A DNA stretch of 64,000 nt from Chloroflexota bacterium (GTDB lineage Bacteria > Chloroflexota > Limnocylindria > Limnocylindrales > CSP1-4): NCBI GenBank assembly GCA_026004015.1, contig BPIH01000008.1, positions 1 through 64,000 of the forward strand. The letters are read 5' to 3'. This document shows positions 55,503 through 63,480 of the stretch, in pieces. The notes under the pieces were generated by a model, which made no database searches, was not told the DNA's origin, and saw only the letters and a program-made list of their open reading frames with translations. Position 1 is the stretch's first letter, and every line of letters starts with the position of its first letter. The position numbers and the translations under genes are program-made.

Positions 55503-56195
55503 ATGGCGCCCGCGTCGATCCAGGTCGCCCTCGAGATCGCCGCCCGGCGGAGCTTCGCCACGGCCGTCGAGTGGCCCGGTTGGTCCCGGAGCGGGAAGAC
55601 GCCCGAGGCGGCCCTCGAGGCGCTCCTTGCCGCGGCGCCGCGGTACGCCGCCGCCCTCGCCGGCACGGGTTTGAACCCGCCGCTGCCCGACGGGGTGGCG
55701 GCGTTCTCGATCGTCGAGCGGTCGGCGGGGAACGCCGGGACGGAGTTCGGGGTCCCGTCCGTACCGCTCGCCGGCGACCGTCGACCGTTCGATCCGAGCG
55801 AGCTCGAGCGGCAGCTCGCCATCCTCAGCGCCGCCTGGGCGGCCTTCGACCGGGCAGCGGCCCTCGCCGAGGGACGGTCGCTCCGGACCGGGCCGCGGGG
55901 CGGCGGCCGGAGCCGGGCAACGATGATTGAGCACGTCCTCGAAGCCGATGCGGCGTACCTGACGAATCTCGGCGCCCGGCCCCCGCACCGAGCCCCCTCG
56001 GACGACCCGGCGGTCGCCGCCCGTCGCCTCCGGGCGGCCGCCCTCGACGCCCTGCGCGCGATCGCCGACGGCCGCGAGCCGCCGAACCCCAGCCGGGTCC
56101 GACGCCGCTGGGCACCGCGGACGTACATCCGTCGAGCGGCCTGGCACGCCCTCGACCACGCCTGGGAGCTCGAGGACCGGATCCTCGAGCCCTGA
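55503..56195 (+). CDS. DinB-like protein with HicB/DUF1902-like N-terminus
   Basis: The 230-residue protein is read from ATG 55503 (GTG 55491 is an alternative). The first 50 residues (VALEIAARRSFATAVEWPGWSRSGKTPEAALEALLAAAPRYA) look like a HicB-type fold. A second part (RSRATMIEHVLEADAAYLTNLGA, then WAPRTYIRRAAWHALDHAWELEDRI) is DinB-like with candidate metal His residues in IEHV and HALDHAWE. It is 31 bases downstream of the GH15 gene. Function unknown; DinB folds often serve in thiol-dependent chemistry. Confidence 0.7.
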   Translation: MAPASIQVALEIAARRSFATAVEWPGWSRSGKTPEAALEALLAAAPRYAAALAGTGLNPPLPDGVAAFSIVERSAGNAGTEFGVPSVPLAGDRRPFDPSELERQLAILSAAWAAFDRAAALAEGRSLRTGPRGGGRSRATMIEHVLEADAAYLTNLGARPPHRAPSDDPAVAARRLRAAALDALRAIADGREPPNPSRVRRRWAPRTYIRRAAWHALDHAWELEDRILEP

Positions 56196-56217
56196 CCCCC
56201 GACCGGCGAGATCGCCC

Positions 56218-56589
56218 CTACGACACCTCCGGCCGGGCCGCCCGCTCGGCGATGACCTCCGCGAGGACGCGGGCCTGGTTGTGCTCCTCGTCCCGGGCCG
56301 AGTAGACGAGGGTGAGCGTACCGGTCCGGGCGATCGTCGCGAGCTCCTCCAGGTCCGCTTCCCGCTCCGGGGCGGCGAGCTCGAGCCGGTACCGCCGCCG
56401 GAACTCCTCCCAGCGGGCCGGATCGTGACCGAACCAGCGCCGCAGATCGTCGCTCGGGGCCAGATCGCGGGCCCAGCGCTCGACGGCGAGGGTCTCCTTC
56501 GAGAGGCCCCGCGGCCAGACCCGATCAACGAGGACCCGCCGGCCGTCGGCGGGGTCGGGCGGATCGTAGGCCCGCTTGATCCGGATCAT
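56218..56589 (-). CDS. DUF488 family protein
   Basis: The 123-residue protein is complete: IRIKRAYDPPDPADGRRVLVDRVWPRGLSKE, RWFGHDPARWEEFRRRY and TLTLVYSARDEEHNQARVL are the three DUF488 motifs. ATG 56589 overlaps the stop of the acetoacetyl-CoA synthetase gene by 4 bases. The long open frame running upstream on this frame is antisense-type shadow. DUF488 function is unknown; nucleic-acid binding has been proposed for relatives. Confidence 0.88.
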   Translation of the reverse strand: MIRIKRAYDPPDPADGRRVLVDRVWPRGLSKETLAVERWARDLAPSDDLRRWFGHDPARWEEFRRRYRLELAAPEREADLEELATIARTGTLTLVYSARDEEHNQARVLAEVIAERAARPEVS

Positions 56590-58604
56590 CGGACGGACGG
56601 CGTCGCGGCCGCGCGCTCCCGCCGCCCATCGGCGTAGGCGACGAAGGCGTCGAGGGCGGCCGGGACGGCGAGGGCGTCGCGGGAGGCGACGGTCTCCGGA
56701 TCCGCGCCCTGGAGGATCCGCTTGACCGGCACCTCGAGCTTTTTTCCCGAGAGCGTCCGCGGGATTGCCGGCACGGCGACGATCTCGTCGGGGACGTGGC
56801 GCGGCGAGAGGTTCCGCCGGAGCTCGCCGGCGATCCGCCGCCGGAGCCGGTCGTCGAGCTGGAGACCGGGTCGCAACGCGACGAAGAGGAGGAGCTCGCC
56901 TGGGCCGCCGGCCTCGTCCTCGAGGTGGACGACGAGGCTGTCGGCGATCTCGGGCAGCCCCTCGACGACGGCGTAGAACTCGGCCGTCCCGAGCCGGACC
57001 CCGGCCCGCTTCAGCGTCGCGTCGCTGCGGCCGGTGATGATGCAGGAGCCCCGCTCGGTGATCGTGATCCAGTCGCCGTGCCGCCAGACCCCGGGATAGG
57101 TCGAGAAGTACGCGGCTCGATAGCGGCTCCCGTCCGGGTCGTTCCAGAAGCCGACCGGCATCGACGGCAAGGGTTCGGTGAGGACGAGCTCGCCCTGGCG
57201 GCCGACGATCGACCGCCCGGCCTCGTCGAAGGCCTCCACCTTTGCCCCGAGCATCCGACAGCTGATCTCGCCCGGCCAGACGGGCACGATCGGGGCCGGC
57301 CCGACGAACCCGGTGCAGACGTCGGTCCCGCCCGACAAGGACCCGAGCTGGATGCTCCGTCCCACGGCCTCGGCGACCCACTCGAAGCCGGCCGCCGGGA
57401 GCGGTGCCCCGGTCGAGCCGACGCCCCGGAGCGCCGCGAGGTCGAGCTCGGCGCCCGGCCGCAGGCCCGCCTTCCGGCAGGCCATGAGGTACGGGGCGCT
57501 CGTCCCGAAGTACGTCAGCCGCTCCTCGGCCGCCATCCGCCAGAGGGCGAGGAGGTCGGGCCAGGCCGGGTCGCCGTCGAAGCAGACGATCGTCGAACCG
57601 ACGGCGAGGCCCGAGACGAGGTAGTTCCACATCATCCAGCCCGTCGTCGTGAACCAGAAGAAGCGATCGGCGGGGCCGAGGTCGGTGTGGAGGCCGAGGG
57701 CCTTGAGGTGCTCGAGGAGGATCCCGCCGTGGCCGTGGACGATCGCCTTCGGCAGCCCGGTCGTCCCCGAGGAGTAGAGGATGTACAGCGGGTGGTCGAA
57801 GGGAACCGGCTCGAAGCCCGGCTCGGGAGGCGTCGCGACGAGGTCGGCCCAACCCATCGCCCCTGCCGGGAGCGGTCGGTCCGGGTCGAGGTAGGGGAGG
57901 ACCACGGTCGCCCGGAGGGAGGGGAGGGCGGCCCGGATCGCTTCGACCTCGGCCGCCCGGTCGATCGCCTTCGCCCCGTAGCGGTAGCCGTCGACGGCGA
58001 GGAGGACCGTCGGCTCGATCTGGGCGAAGCGATCGACGACGGCGGCGACCCCGAACTCGGGCGCGCACGACGACCAGACGGCCCCGAGGCTCCCGGTGGC
58101 GAGGGCGGCGACGACGGTCTCGGCGACGTTCGGCAGGTAGGCGGCGACCCGGTCACCGCGCCCGACCCCGAGGCGGCGGAGGCCGGCCCGGGTTCGGGAG
58201 ACGACCTGCCGGAGCTCGGCCGCGGTAAGGCGGACGGTCGGCCGGCTCTGGCTGATCGAGACGAGGACGACGTCGTCGGGGGCACGACCGGGCAGGCGGA
58301 GGGCGTGCTCGGCGTAGTTCAGGGTCGCCCCGGGGAACCAGCGGGCACCCGGCATCCGTCGCTCGGCGAGGGGGCGCTCGTACGGGATCGCCGATCGAAC
58401 GTCGAAGAAGGCCCAGACCGACGACCAGAAGCCCTCGAGATCGGTCACCGACCAGCGCCAGGCGGCGTCGTACGTCTCGAACCGAAGGCCCCGTTCGCGC
58501 TCGAGCCAGGCGAGCCAGCGCCCCATCGTCGAGCGCTCCCGGGCGTCGGCCGGGGGCGTCCAGATCGGCGCCGGCTCGGCGGCCGAGGCGGCCATGGTCG
58601 TCAT
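56586..58604 (-). CDS. aacS: acetoacetyl-CoA synthetase
   Basis: It activates acetoacetate to its CoA thioester using ATP. The 672-residue ANL-family enzyme shows WSVTDLEGFWSSVWAFFDV, GATLNYAEHAL, P-loop ILYSSGTTGLPKAIVHGHGG, TTGWMMWNYLVSGLAVGSTIVCFDGDP, LSGGTDVCTGFVG, GYWN-like GFWNDPDGSRY, HGDWITITERG, GRSDATLKRAGVRLGTAE and the catalytic lysine region RTLSGKKLEVPVKRILQG. Its length and the AacS-type motifs separate it from acetyl-CoA synthetase. ATG 58604 is used; ATG 58595 is possible. Confidence 0.93.
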   Translation of the reverse strand: MTTMAASAAEPAPIWTPPADARERSTMGRWLAWLERERGLRFETYDAAWRWSVTDLEGFWSSVWAFFDVRSAIPYERPLAERRMPGARWFPGATLNYAEHALRLPGRAPDDVVLVSISQSRPTVRLTAAELRQVVSRTRAGLRRLGVGRGDRVAAYLPNVAETVVAALATGSLGAVWSSCAPEFGVAAVVDRFAQIEPTVLLAVDGYRYGAKAIDRAAEVEAIRAALPSLRATVVLPYLDPDRPLPAGAMGWADLVATPPEPGFEPVPFDHPLYILYSSGTTGLPKAIVHGHGGILLEHLKALGLHTDLGPADRFFWFTTTGWMMWNYLVSGLAVGSTIVCFDGDPAWPDLLALWRMAAEERLTYFGTSAPYLMACRKAGLRPGAELDLAALRGVGSTGAPLPAAGFEWVAEAVGRSIQLGSLSGGTDVCTGFVGPAPIVPVWPGEISCRMLGAKVEAFDEAGRSIVGRQGELVLTEPLPSMPVGFWNDPDGSRYRAAYFSTYPGVWRHGDWITITERGSCIITGRSDATLKRAGVRLGTAEFYAVVEGLPEIADSLVVHLEDEAGGPGELLLFVALRPGLQLDDRLRRRIAGELRRNLSPRHVPDEIVAVPAIPRTLSGKKLEVPVKRILQGADPETVASRDALAVPAALDAFVAYADGRRERAAATPSVR

Positions 58605-58742
58605 CGTTCGTCGTTCCTCGCTGCCCGAGTCGCGGCCTCCCTGTCATGATATGGAGCGGCGAGACGAACGGTCGGGACGGGTGTGGTCGCGTCGGCTCCC
58701 CGCCGCGAAGCCGCGGCGACCGGCTGAAGTGGAGGACGGCAG

Positions 58743-59444
58743 ATGGCTCGGGTCTGTGTCTTCGACGTCAACGAGACGCTCCTCGATCTCCGCGCCCTCG
58801 ATCCCGTCTTCGAACGGCACTTCGGCCGTGCCGATCTCCGGCGGGCCTGGTTCGGCCAGCTCCTCCAGTCGGCCCTCGTCTCGACGGTGACGGGTCCCTA
58901 CGTCGACTTCGGTCGGATCGGCCGGGCCGCCTTCGAGATGGTCGCCGCCCGGGAGGGCATCGAGCTTCGGGCCGAGGCCGTCGAGGCGGTCATGGCCGGG
59001 ATGCGGGAGCTGCCACCCCACCCGGATGTCGCCCCGGCCCTGTCGCGCCTGCGCGCCGCCGGGTTCCGGCTCGCCAGCCTGACGAACTCGGTCCGGGCCG
59101 TCGCCGAGGCGCAGCTGACGAACGCGGGCCTGGCCGGCGCCTTCGAGGCGATCCTCTCGGCCGACGAGGCGGGCCGCCTCAAGCCGGCGCCCGAGCCGTA
59201 TCGATACGCGGCCGAGCGCCTCGGTGTCCCGATCGGCGAGATCCGGCTCGTCGCCGCCCACGCCTGGGACGTGGCCGGCGCCCTCCGGGCCGGTGCCGCG
59301 GCGGCCTTCGTCGCCCGGCCGGGCATGGTCCTCGACCCCCTCGCACCGGTTCCCGACGTCGTCGGCCGTGACCTCCTCGAGGTTGCCGAGGGGATCGTCG
59401 CCGTCGAGGGTTCGTCGAGGGGCGAGCCGTCACCCGGAGGGTAG
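58743..59444 (+). CDS. haloacid dehalogenase type II (HAD superfamily)
   Basis: The protein has 233 residues; GGAGG lies 7 bases before ATG 58743. Motifs: VFDVNETLLDLRAL (nucleophile Asp), LVSTVTGPYVDFGRIGRAAFEMV, LASLTNSVRAVAEAQLTNAGL (motif II), GRLKPAPEPYRYAAERLGV (Lys of motif III) and AAHAWDVAGALRAGAAAAFVAR (motif IV Asp). These match L-2-haloacid dehalogenases, which replace a halogen by hydroxyl on 2-haloacids. A single gene divergent from aacS. Confidence 0.87.
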   Translation: MARVCVFDVNETLLDLRALDPVFERHFGRADLRRAWFGQLLQSALVSTVTGPYVDFGRIGRAAFEMVAAREGIELRAEAVEAVMAGMRELPPHPDVAPALSRLRAAGFRLASLTNSVRAVAEAQLTNAGLAGAFEAILSADEAGRLKPAPEPYRYAAERLGVPIGEIRLVAAHAWDVAGALRAGAAAAFVARPGMVLDPLAPVPDVVGRDLLEVAEGIVAVEGSSRGEPSPGG

Positions 59445-59494
59445 CCGGGCGCCCCCTCGCCAGGACGCTCGCCGAGGCGCCGTCCCTCCGGCGG

Positions 59495-60754
59495 CTACCC
59501 GAAGCGAAGGAACGCCCGACCGAGGAAGAGATCGGTGAGCTCCGGATCGAGGGCCCGGCCACGCATGGCCCGGAGCTCGGCCTCGATCCGATCCAGCGGC
59601 CAGGCCGGCTTGTACGGCCGCTCGCTCCGGAGCGCGTCGAAGACGTCGACGACCCGGACGATCCGTGCCGCCAGCGGGATCGCCTCGCCGGCGAGTCGAT
59701 CGGGGTAGCCCGAGCCGTCCCAGTTCTCGTGATGCCAGCGGGCGATCTCGCGGGCCAGGGCGAAGCCCTCGAAGCCACGAAGGAGCTCCTCACCCCAGAG
59801 CGGGTGCTGGCGGATGATCGCCCACTCCTCCTCCGTGAGCCGGTCGGGCTTGAGGAGGACCCGGTCGGGAACCCGGAGCTTGCCGATGTCGTGGAGCATC
59901 GAGGCCCAGGCGATCTCGTCGACCTGCCGACGATCAAGCCCCGCCCCGGCGGCCAGGTCGGCGGCGAGGTCCCGGACGGCGTAGACGTGGGCGCCGGTCG
60001 TGCCGTCCCGGGCCTCGGCGGCACAGGCGAGCATGAAGATCGCCGCCTGGCGGGCCTCGCGCTCGGCGGCGTGGGCTCGCTCCGTCTCCTCCAGGAGGGC
60101 CGCCGTCCGGCTGAGCTCGACCCCGAGGGCAGCTCCCCGCGCTCGTGCCACGGCGAGGATCTGACCGGGCACGGCGCCGAGGGCGACGAGGATGATGATG
60201 GCAAAGGGCGTCTGGGGGTCGCGCAGGTCGAAGGGGATCCCGGTTTCGATCCAGTGGAGGGCCGGCGCGGCGAGGAGGCCCGCCAGGGCCCCTTCGGCAC
60301 CGCCTCGGACGACCCCGATGGCAGGGACGACGAAGGCGTACAACCAGACGACCGTCGGGGTGAGGCCGTAGGTCACGGTGCTGAAGGCCGTCAGGGCGGC
60401 GATGGTGGCGATGGTCACCAGGGGGGAGAGGCGGCTGCGAGGGGCCAGGAGGCCGAGGGCGATGGCGACGGAGGCGGCGGCCGCGCCGAGGAGCATGGGG
60501 GCGGGATCTGGCGCCACGAGAACGGCGGCCGCGCCGACGAGCGCGGAGAGGGTGGCGCCGAGAAGGGCGAGGATCGGCCCGCCGGTGGCGTGCTCGAGGG
60601 CCGTCGCCACCCAGAGGCCGACACTGCCGGCCGATCCCCTGCCGGCCGACCCCCGTATCCACCCCGGCGCCGGCGGGGTGTCCGGTCCGACTCGCCGGCC
60701 GAAGAGGCCGCCGGAGAGGCGGGGCCTCGAGAGGCGGGACGCCGTTCGCGCCAT
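59495..60754 (-). CDS. membrane HD-GYP domain phosphohydrolase
   Basis: The protein has 419 residues. The first 200 residues contain about six hydrophobic helices (ILALLGATLSALVGAAAVLV through PFAIIILVALGAVPGQILA). A coiled-coil-like helix follows (SRTAALLEETERAHAAEREARQAAIFML). The HD-GYP domain then shows DGTTGAHVYAVRDLAADLA, SMLHDIGKLRVPDRVLLKPDRL, IARWHHENWDGSGYPDRLAGEAIPLAARIVRVVDVFDAL. The HD pair and the GYP motif are intact, so cyclic di-GMP hydrolysis is expected. It ends the minus-strand operon below the Crp-like gene, with a 3-base gap. Confidence 0.88.
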   Translation of the reverse strand: MARTASRLSRPRLSGGLFGRRVGPDTPPAPGWIRGSAGRGSAGSVGLWVATALEHATGGPILALLGATLSALVGAAAVLVAPDPAPMLLGAAAASVAIALGLLAPRSRLSPLVTIATIAALTAFSTVTYGLTPTVVWLYAFVVPAIGVVRGGAEGALAGLLAAPALHWIETGIPFDLRDPQTPFAIIILVALGAVPGQILAVARARGAALGVELSRTAALLEETERAHAAEREARQAAIFMLACAAEARDGTTGAHVYAVRDLAADLAAGAGLDRRQVDEIAWASMLHDIGKLRVPDRVLLKPDRLTEEEWAIIRQHPLWGEELLRGFEGFALAREIARWHHENWDGSGYPDRLAGEAIPLAARIVRVVDVFDALRSERPYKPAWPLDRIEAELRAMRGRALDPELTDLFLGRAFLRFG

Positions 60755-60757
60755 CGG

Positions 60758-61480
60758 TCAGTCGAGGTCCCCGTCGGCGATGCCGGCCAGGCGCTCGGCG
60801 TCGCGGATGATCACCTGCTGGCGGAGCGTTTCGAGGAGCCCTCGGCGCCGGAAGTCGGACAGGGTGTGGGCGAGGGTCTCCCGGGTCGTGCCGATCATCT
60901 CGGCCAGCTCCTGCTGGGTCAGTCGGGCGCCGATGAGGGTCCCGCGCCCGGTCGGGATCCCGAAGCGCTCGGCGAGGTCGATGAGCTTGCGGGCGAGCCG
61001 CTGGCCGACCCGCTGGTAGGCCATCGACTCGAGCTCCCGCTCGGCCTCCTGGAGCCGTCGCGAGAGGTGGCTGATGATGTTGACGGCGATGACCGGGTAG
61101 CGCTCGATGAGGCGGCGGAGCTCGTCGGGGGTGATGGTGCAGACGATCGCCTCGTCGAGGGCTTCGGCGTAGGCCTCGGCGATCCGGTCCTGGCCGATGA
61201 GCCGCATGTCGCCGAGGATCGTGCCGCGCTCGTAGATGTCGAGGGTGAGCTGCTTGCCGTCGGGAGTGACCCGGTAGACGCGGACCCGACCCCGCTTGAG
61301 GATGTGGATCCGGTCCGGTGGGTCGTCGGGCGAGAGGATGAGCTGGCCCGGCTGGCAATGGGTCATCGTCGTTGCGTGACCGATGGCCTCGATGTCGGCC
61401 TCGGACAGCCCGGCGAAGAGCTCGAGCTCCCGGAGCAGACCGACCTTCTCGGACCAGGAGCGGCGGACGGCGAGGCTCAC
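60758..61480 (-). CDS. Crp/Fnr-family transcriptional regulator
   Basis: The protein has 240 residues from GTG 61480, with GGAGG just upstream. Cyclic-nucleotide-binding domain: LFAGLSEADIEAIGHATTMTHCQPGQLILSPDDPPDRIHILKRGRVRVYRV, then TILGDMRLIGQD. Dimer helix VIAVNIISHLSRRLQEAERELESM. Winged helix GARLTQQELAEMIGTTRETLAHTLSDFRRRGLL. The phosphate-binding cassette (ERGTILGDMRLIG) departs from the cAMP type. There is no Fnr cysteine set. It overlaps the nnrE stop by 4 bases. Confidence 0.9.
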   Translation of the reverse strand: MSLAVRRSWSEKVGLLRELELFAGLSEADIEAIGHATTMTHCQPGQLILSPDDPPDRIHILKRGRVRVYRVTPDGKQLTLDIYERGTILGDMRLIGQDRIAEAYAEALDEAIVCTITPDELRRLIERYPVIAVNIISHLSRRLQEAERELESMAYQRVGQRLARKLIDLAERFGIPTGRGTLIGARLTQQELAEMIGTTRETLAHTLSDFRRRGLLETLRQQVIIRDAERLAGIADGDLD

Positions 61481-62345
61481 GGCACCTCCAGAACGACGAT
61501 CCGGCCAGCGGCGAAGACGGCGTCGACGTCGAGGCCGAGACGACCATAGAGTGCCCGAGGCAGGCCGATGTCGGCAAGGTAGAGTCGGCCGGCCTGCCGA
61601 CGGCCGACCTCGGTCAAGAGGCCTCGCTTCGGGAGGGCGACGGTCATCGTCGCCGTCGCTCGAATGGCGGGATTCCACGGATGGCCGCTGTCGGGGTCCA
61701 TCCCCGAGGGCAGGTCGAGGCTCAGGATCGGTCGTCCGGCGGCCTGGAGGCGGTCGAGGAAACCCGCCACGTCCCCGCGTGGGTCGCCGGTGACTCCGTA
61801 GCCGAGGACGGCATCGACGATGAGATCGGCCGAGCGGAGGAGCTCGTCGAGATCGACGGGGCTGAGGTCGTAGCCGACGACGCAGCAGGGGACCCCCATC
61901 TCGACGAGCGTTCCGACCTGGGCCCGGGTCGCAGGCGCGAGCCGGTTCACCGGCCGACTCAGGATGACCTGGACGCTCGCCCCTCGGTTCTGGCAGTGCC
62001 GGGCGGCGACGAGCCCTCCACCGCCGTTGTGGCCGGAGCCGGCGGCGACGACGAGGCGTCGACCGACGAGGCTGCCGCCGAGCTCGTGCCGGGCGACCTC
62101 GGCGAGGTTGGAGCCGGCGAGCTCCATCATCTGGTGAGGCCGATCCCGAAGGTCTCCACGGCGAGGCGATCGACGTCGCCCATCGTCGCCGCGTCGACGC
62201 TCGGCAGGTCGGCGACCGCTCGGGTCGGGAGGGCGGTCGGGCTGGGCTCGTCGGGGCGAGGCGTCGGTTCGTCAGGGCCGGGTGATGGGCCCGGCGGGCC
62301 GGACCTCGGGCGCCCGGTCGAGGCGAGGCGAGCTGCTCGTGTCAC
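61477..62345 (-). CDS. nnrE: NAD(P)H-hydrate epimerase, one frameshift
   Basis: It repairs damaged, hydrated NAD(P)H by epimerisation. ATG 62345 overlaps the TlpA-like stop and leads, after about 45 non-conserved residues, to LPSVDAATMGDVDRLAVETFGIGL. One base is missing near 62130; then MMELAGSNLAEVARHELGG, VVAAGSGHNGGGGLVAARH, VGYDLS, LIVDAVLGYGVTGDPRG, ILSLDLPSGMDPDSG and TVALPKRGL follow. These are the YjeF_N motifs. The ADP-dependent dehydratase domain usually fused to it is absent. Confidence 0.85.
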
Positions 62346-62917
62346 TGGTGGGCCTCACGGATGAGCGATTCCAGGGCCGAGGCCGAGTGGCGGCCGACGT
62401 CGGCGAAGACGATCTGCCCGGTCGGGTCGACGACGACGAGCGGTGTCGAGGGGGGCGAGAGGAAGATCGGGCCGAAGGCATCGGCCAGGGCCCGGGCGAC
62501 CTCGGGCCCCGCCACGGCGAAGCGCCAGTCGAACCCCTCCCGCTCGGCGTATGCGGCCAGGTCCTCCGGACCCTCGCCCGGGTCGACGCCGAGGCTGACG
62601 TAGACGACGGGAACCTCACCCCGAAGGCGCTCGAGGGCGACCTGCGCCTCACGCTGCTGGGCGAGGCAGTTGATGCACCAGGCGGCCATCGGCTCGACGA
62701 CGACGACGGAGCCTGCGAAGTCGGTGAGCCGGAAGGCCTCGCCGCTCCGGGCGTCGGTCAGGGGCGTCGTCGCCCAGGCTGCCTCGGCGATGGTCCCGAG
62801 CTGGCCCTCGGAAGGCGCTGGCCGGGGCCCGGCCGACGGCCCGCAGGCTGCCACCAGGACAGCAAGGGCGAGGCCGAGGGCCGGAAGCCCCGAGGAGTGC
62901 CGCCCAGGACGCCTCAT
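62342..62917 (-). CDS. TlpA-like thioredoxin-fold lipoprotein
   Basis: The 191-residue protein begins at ATG 62917. The lipoprotein signal (LPALGLALAVLVAAC) is followed by a thioredoxin-like domain: RLTDFAGSVVVVEPMAAWCINCLAQQREAQVALERL with active site CINC, VYVSLGVDPGEGPEDLAAYAEREGFDW, then the cis-Pro loop STPLVVVDPTGQIVFADVG. It is a membrane-tethered extracytoplasmic thiol oxidoreductase. CINC is unusual beside the CPxC of typical TlpA/ResA. Overlaps neighbours by 4 bases on both sides. Confidence 0.85.
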   Translation of the reverse strand: MRRPGRHSSGLPALGLALAVLVAACGPSAGPRPAPSEGQLGTIAEAAWATTPLTDARSGEAFRLTDFAGSVVVVEPMAAWCINCLAQQREAQVALERLRGEVPVVYVSLGVDPGEGPEDLAAYAEREGFDWRFAVAGPEVARALADAFGPIFLSPPSTPLVVVDPTGQIVFADVGRHSASALESLIREAHQ

Positions 62918-63396
62918 GCCGACCGGAGGGCCGTCGTCGCGGGTTCCGAGCGGGCCACTCGCCAGAGGATGCCGAGGGCGACGCCCCACATGACGTGGCC
63001 GAGAAGGAAGGCCGGGCCGTTCAGGTTCAGCATGAGGGGGTCGATCGCCGGCAAGACGACGAACCACATGACGACGTAGATCGCCGCCCCCCACACGGCA
63101 CCGGCGATGACGAGGCCGGCGCCGCCGAGGGAGGAGCGGCTGACGATGGCTCCGAAGATGGCGGCCAGGATGACCGAGTTCATCATGTGGCCTGCCAGCC
63201 CGAGGACGAGGGCGACGGGATCGAAGGGGATCGGGTTCGAGGCGCCCTGGAGATCCCGGACGATGGTCGCCCCGATGGCGATGGGCGGCCCGAAGAAGCC
63301 GGCTCCGTTGGGAATGACGGCTTCGACGACCATCTCCCACATGGCGATGACGAGGCTGGCAACGATGCCGCCGATGAGGACGCTTCGGGCGTTCAT
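62914..63396 (-). CDS. small polytopic membrane protein heading the tlpA-nnrE-crp operon
   Basis: The 160-residue protein has four hydrophobic segments (VLIGGIVASLVIAMWEMVVEAV, VALVLGLAGHMMNSVILAAIFGAIV, LVIAGAVWGAAIYVVMWFVVLPAI, AFLLGHVMWGVALGILW). Conserved-looking His and Met residues inside the helices (GHMMNS, LGHVMWG) recall small quinone- or heme-associated membrane proteins. No family is assigned with confidence. Its stop overlaps the TlpA start, so it leads the operon with TlpA, NnrE, the Crp-like regulator and probably the HD-GYP gene. Confidence 0.65.
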   Translation of the reverse strand: MNARSVLIGGIVASLVIAMWEMVVEAVIPNGAGFFGPPIAIGATIVRDLQGASNPIPFDPVALVLGLAGHMMNSVILAAIFGAIVSRSSLGGAGLVIAGAVWGAAIYVVMWFVVLPAIDPLMLNLNGPAFLLGHVMWGVALGILWRVARSEPATTALRSA

Positions 63397-63480
63397 GGGT
63401 ACAGATCCTCCCGTGGTTCCGAGGTGGTCGCCCTGAGTGTGGGCGATGCATGCCCGCCTGGCTGTGAGGTCAGTTACTCG

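Noticed and set aside
53253-56528. Very long open frame (over 1000 codons) on the minus strand opposite the GH15 gene
   Set aside because: It is antisense to a GH15 gene with full conserved motifs. Its translation is low-complexity Arg/Gly/Asp typical of GC-rich shadow frames.
56590-58068. Long minus-strand extension upstream of the DUF488 protein
   Set aside because: It lies inside the acetoacetyl-CoA synthetase gene in another frame. The extension is Arg/Pro-rich with no conserved motif, and ATG 56589 matches the DUF488 family start.
58646-58651. TGATAT/TATCAT between aacS and the dehalogenase as a shared promoter
   Set aside because: The sequence is symmetrical and could serve either gene, but no -35 element was found on either strand.
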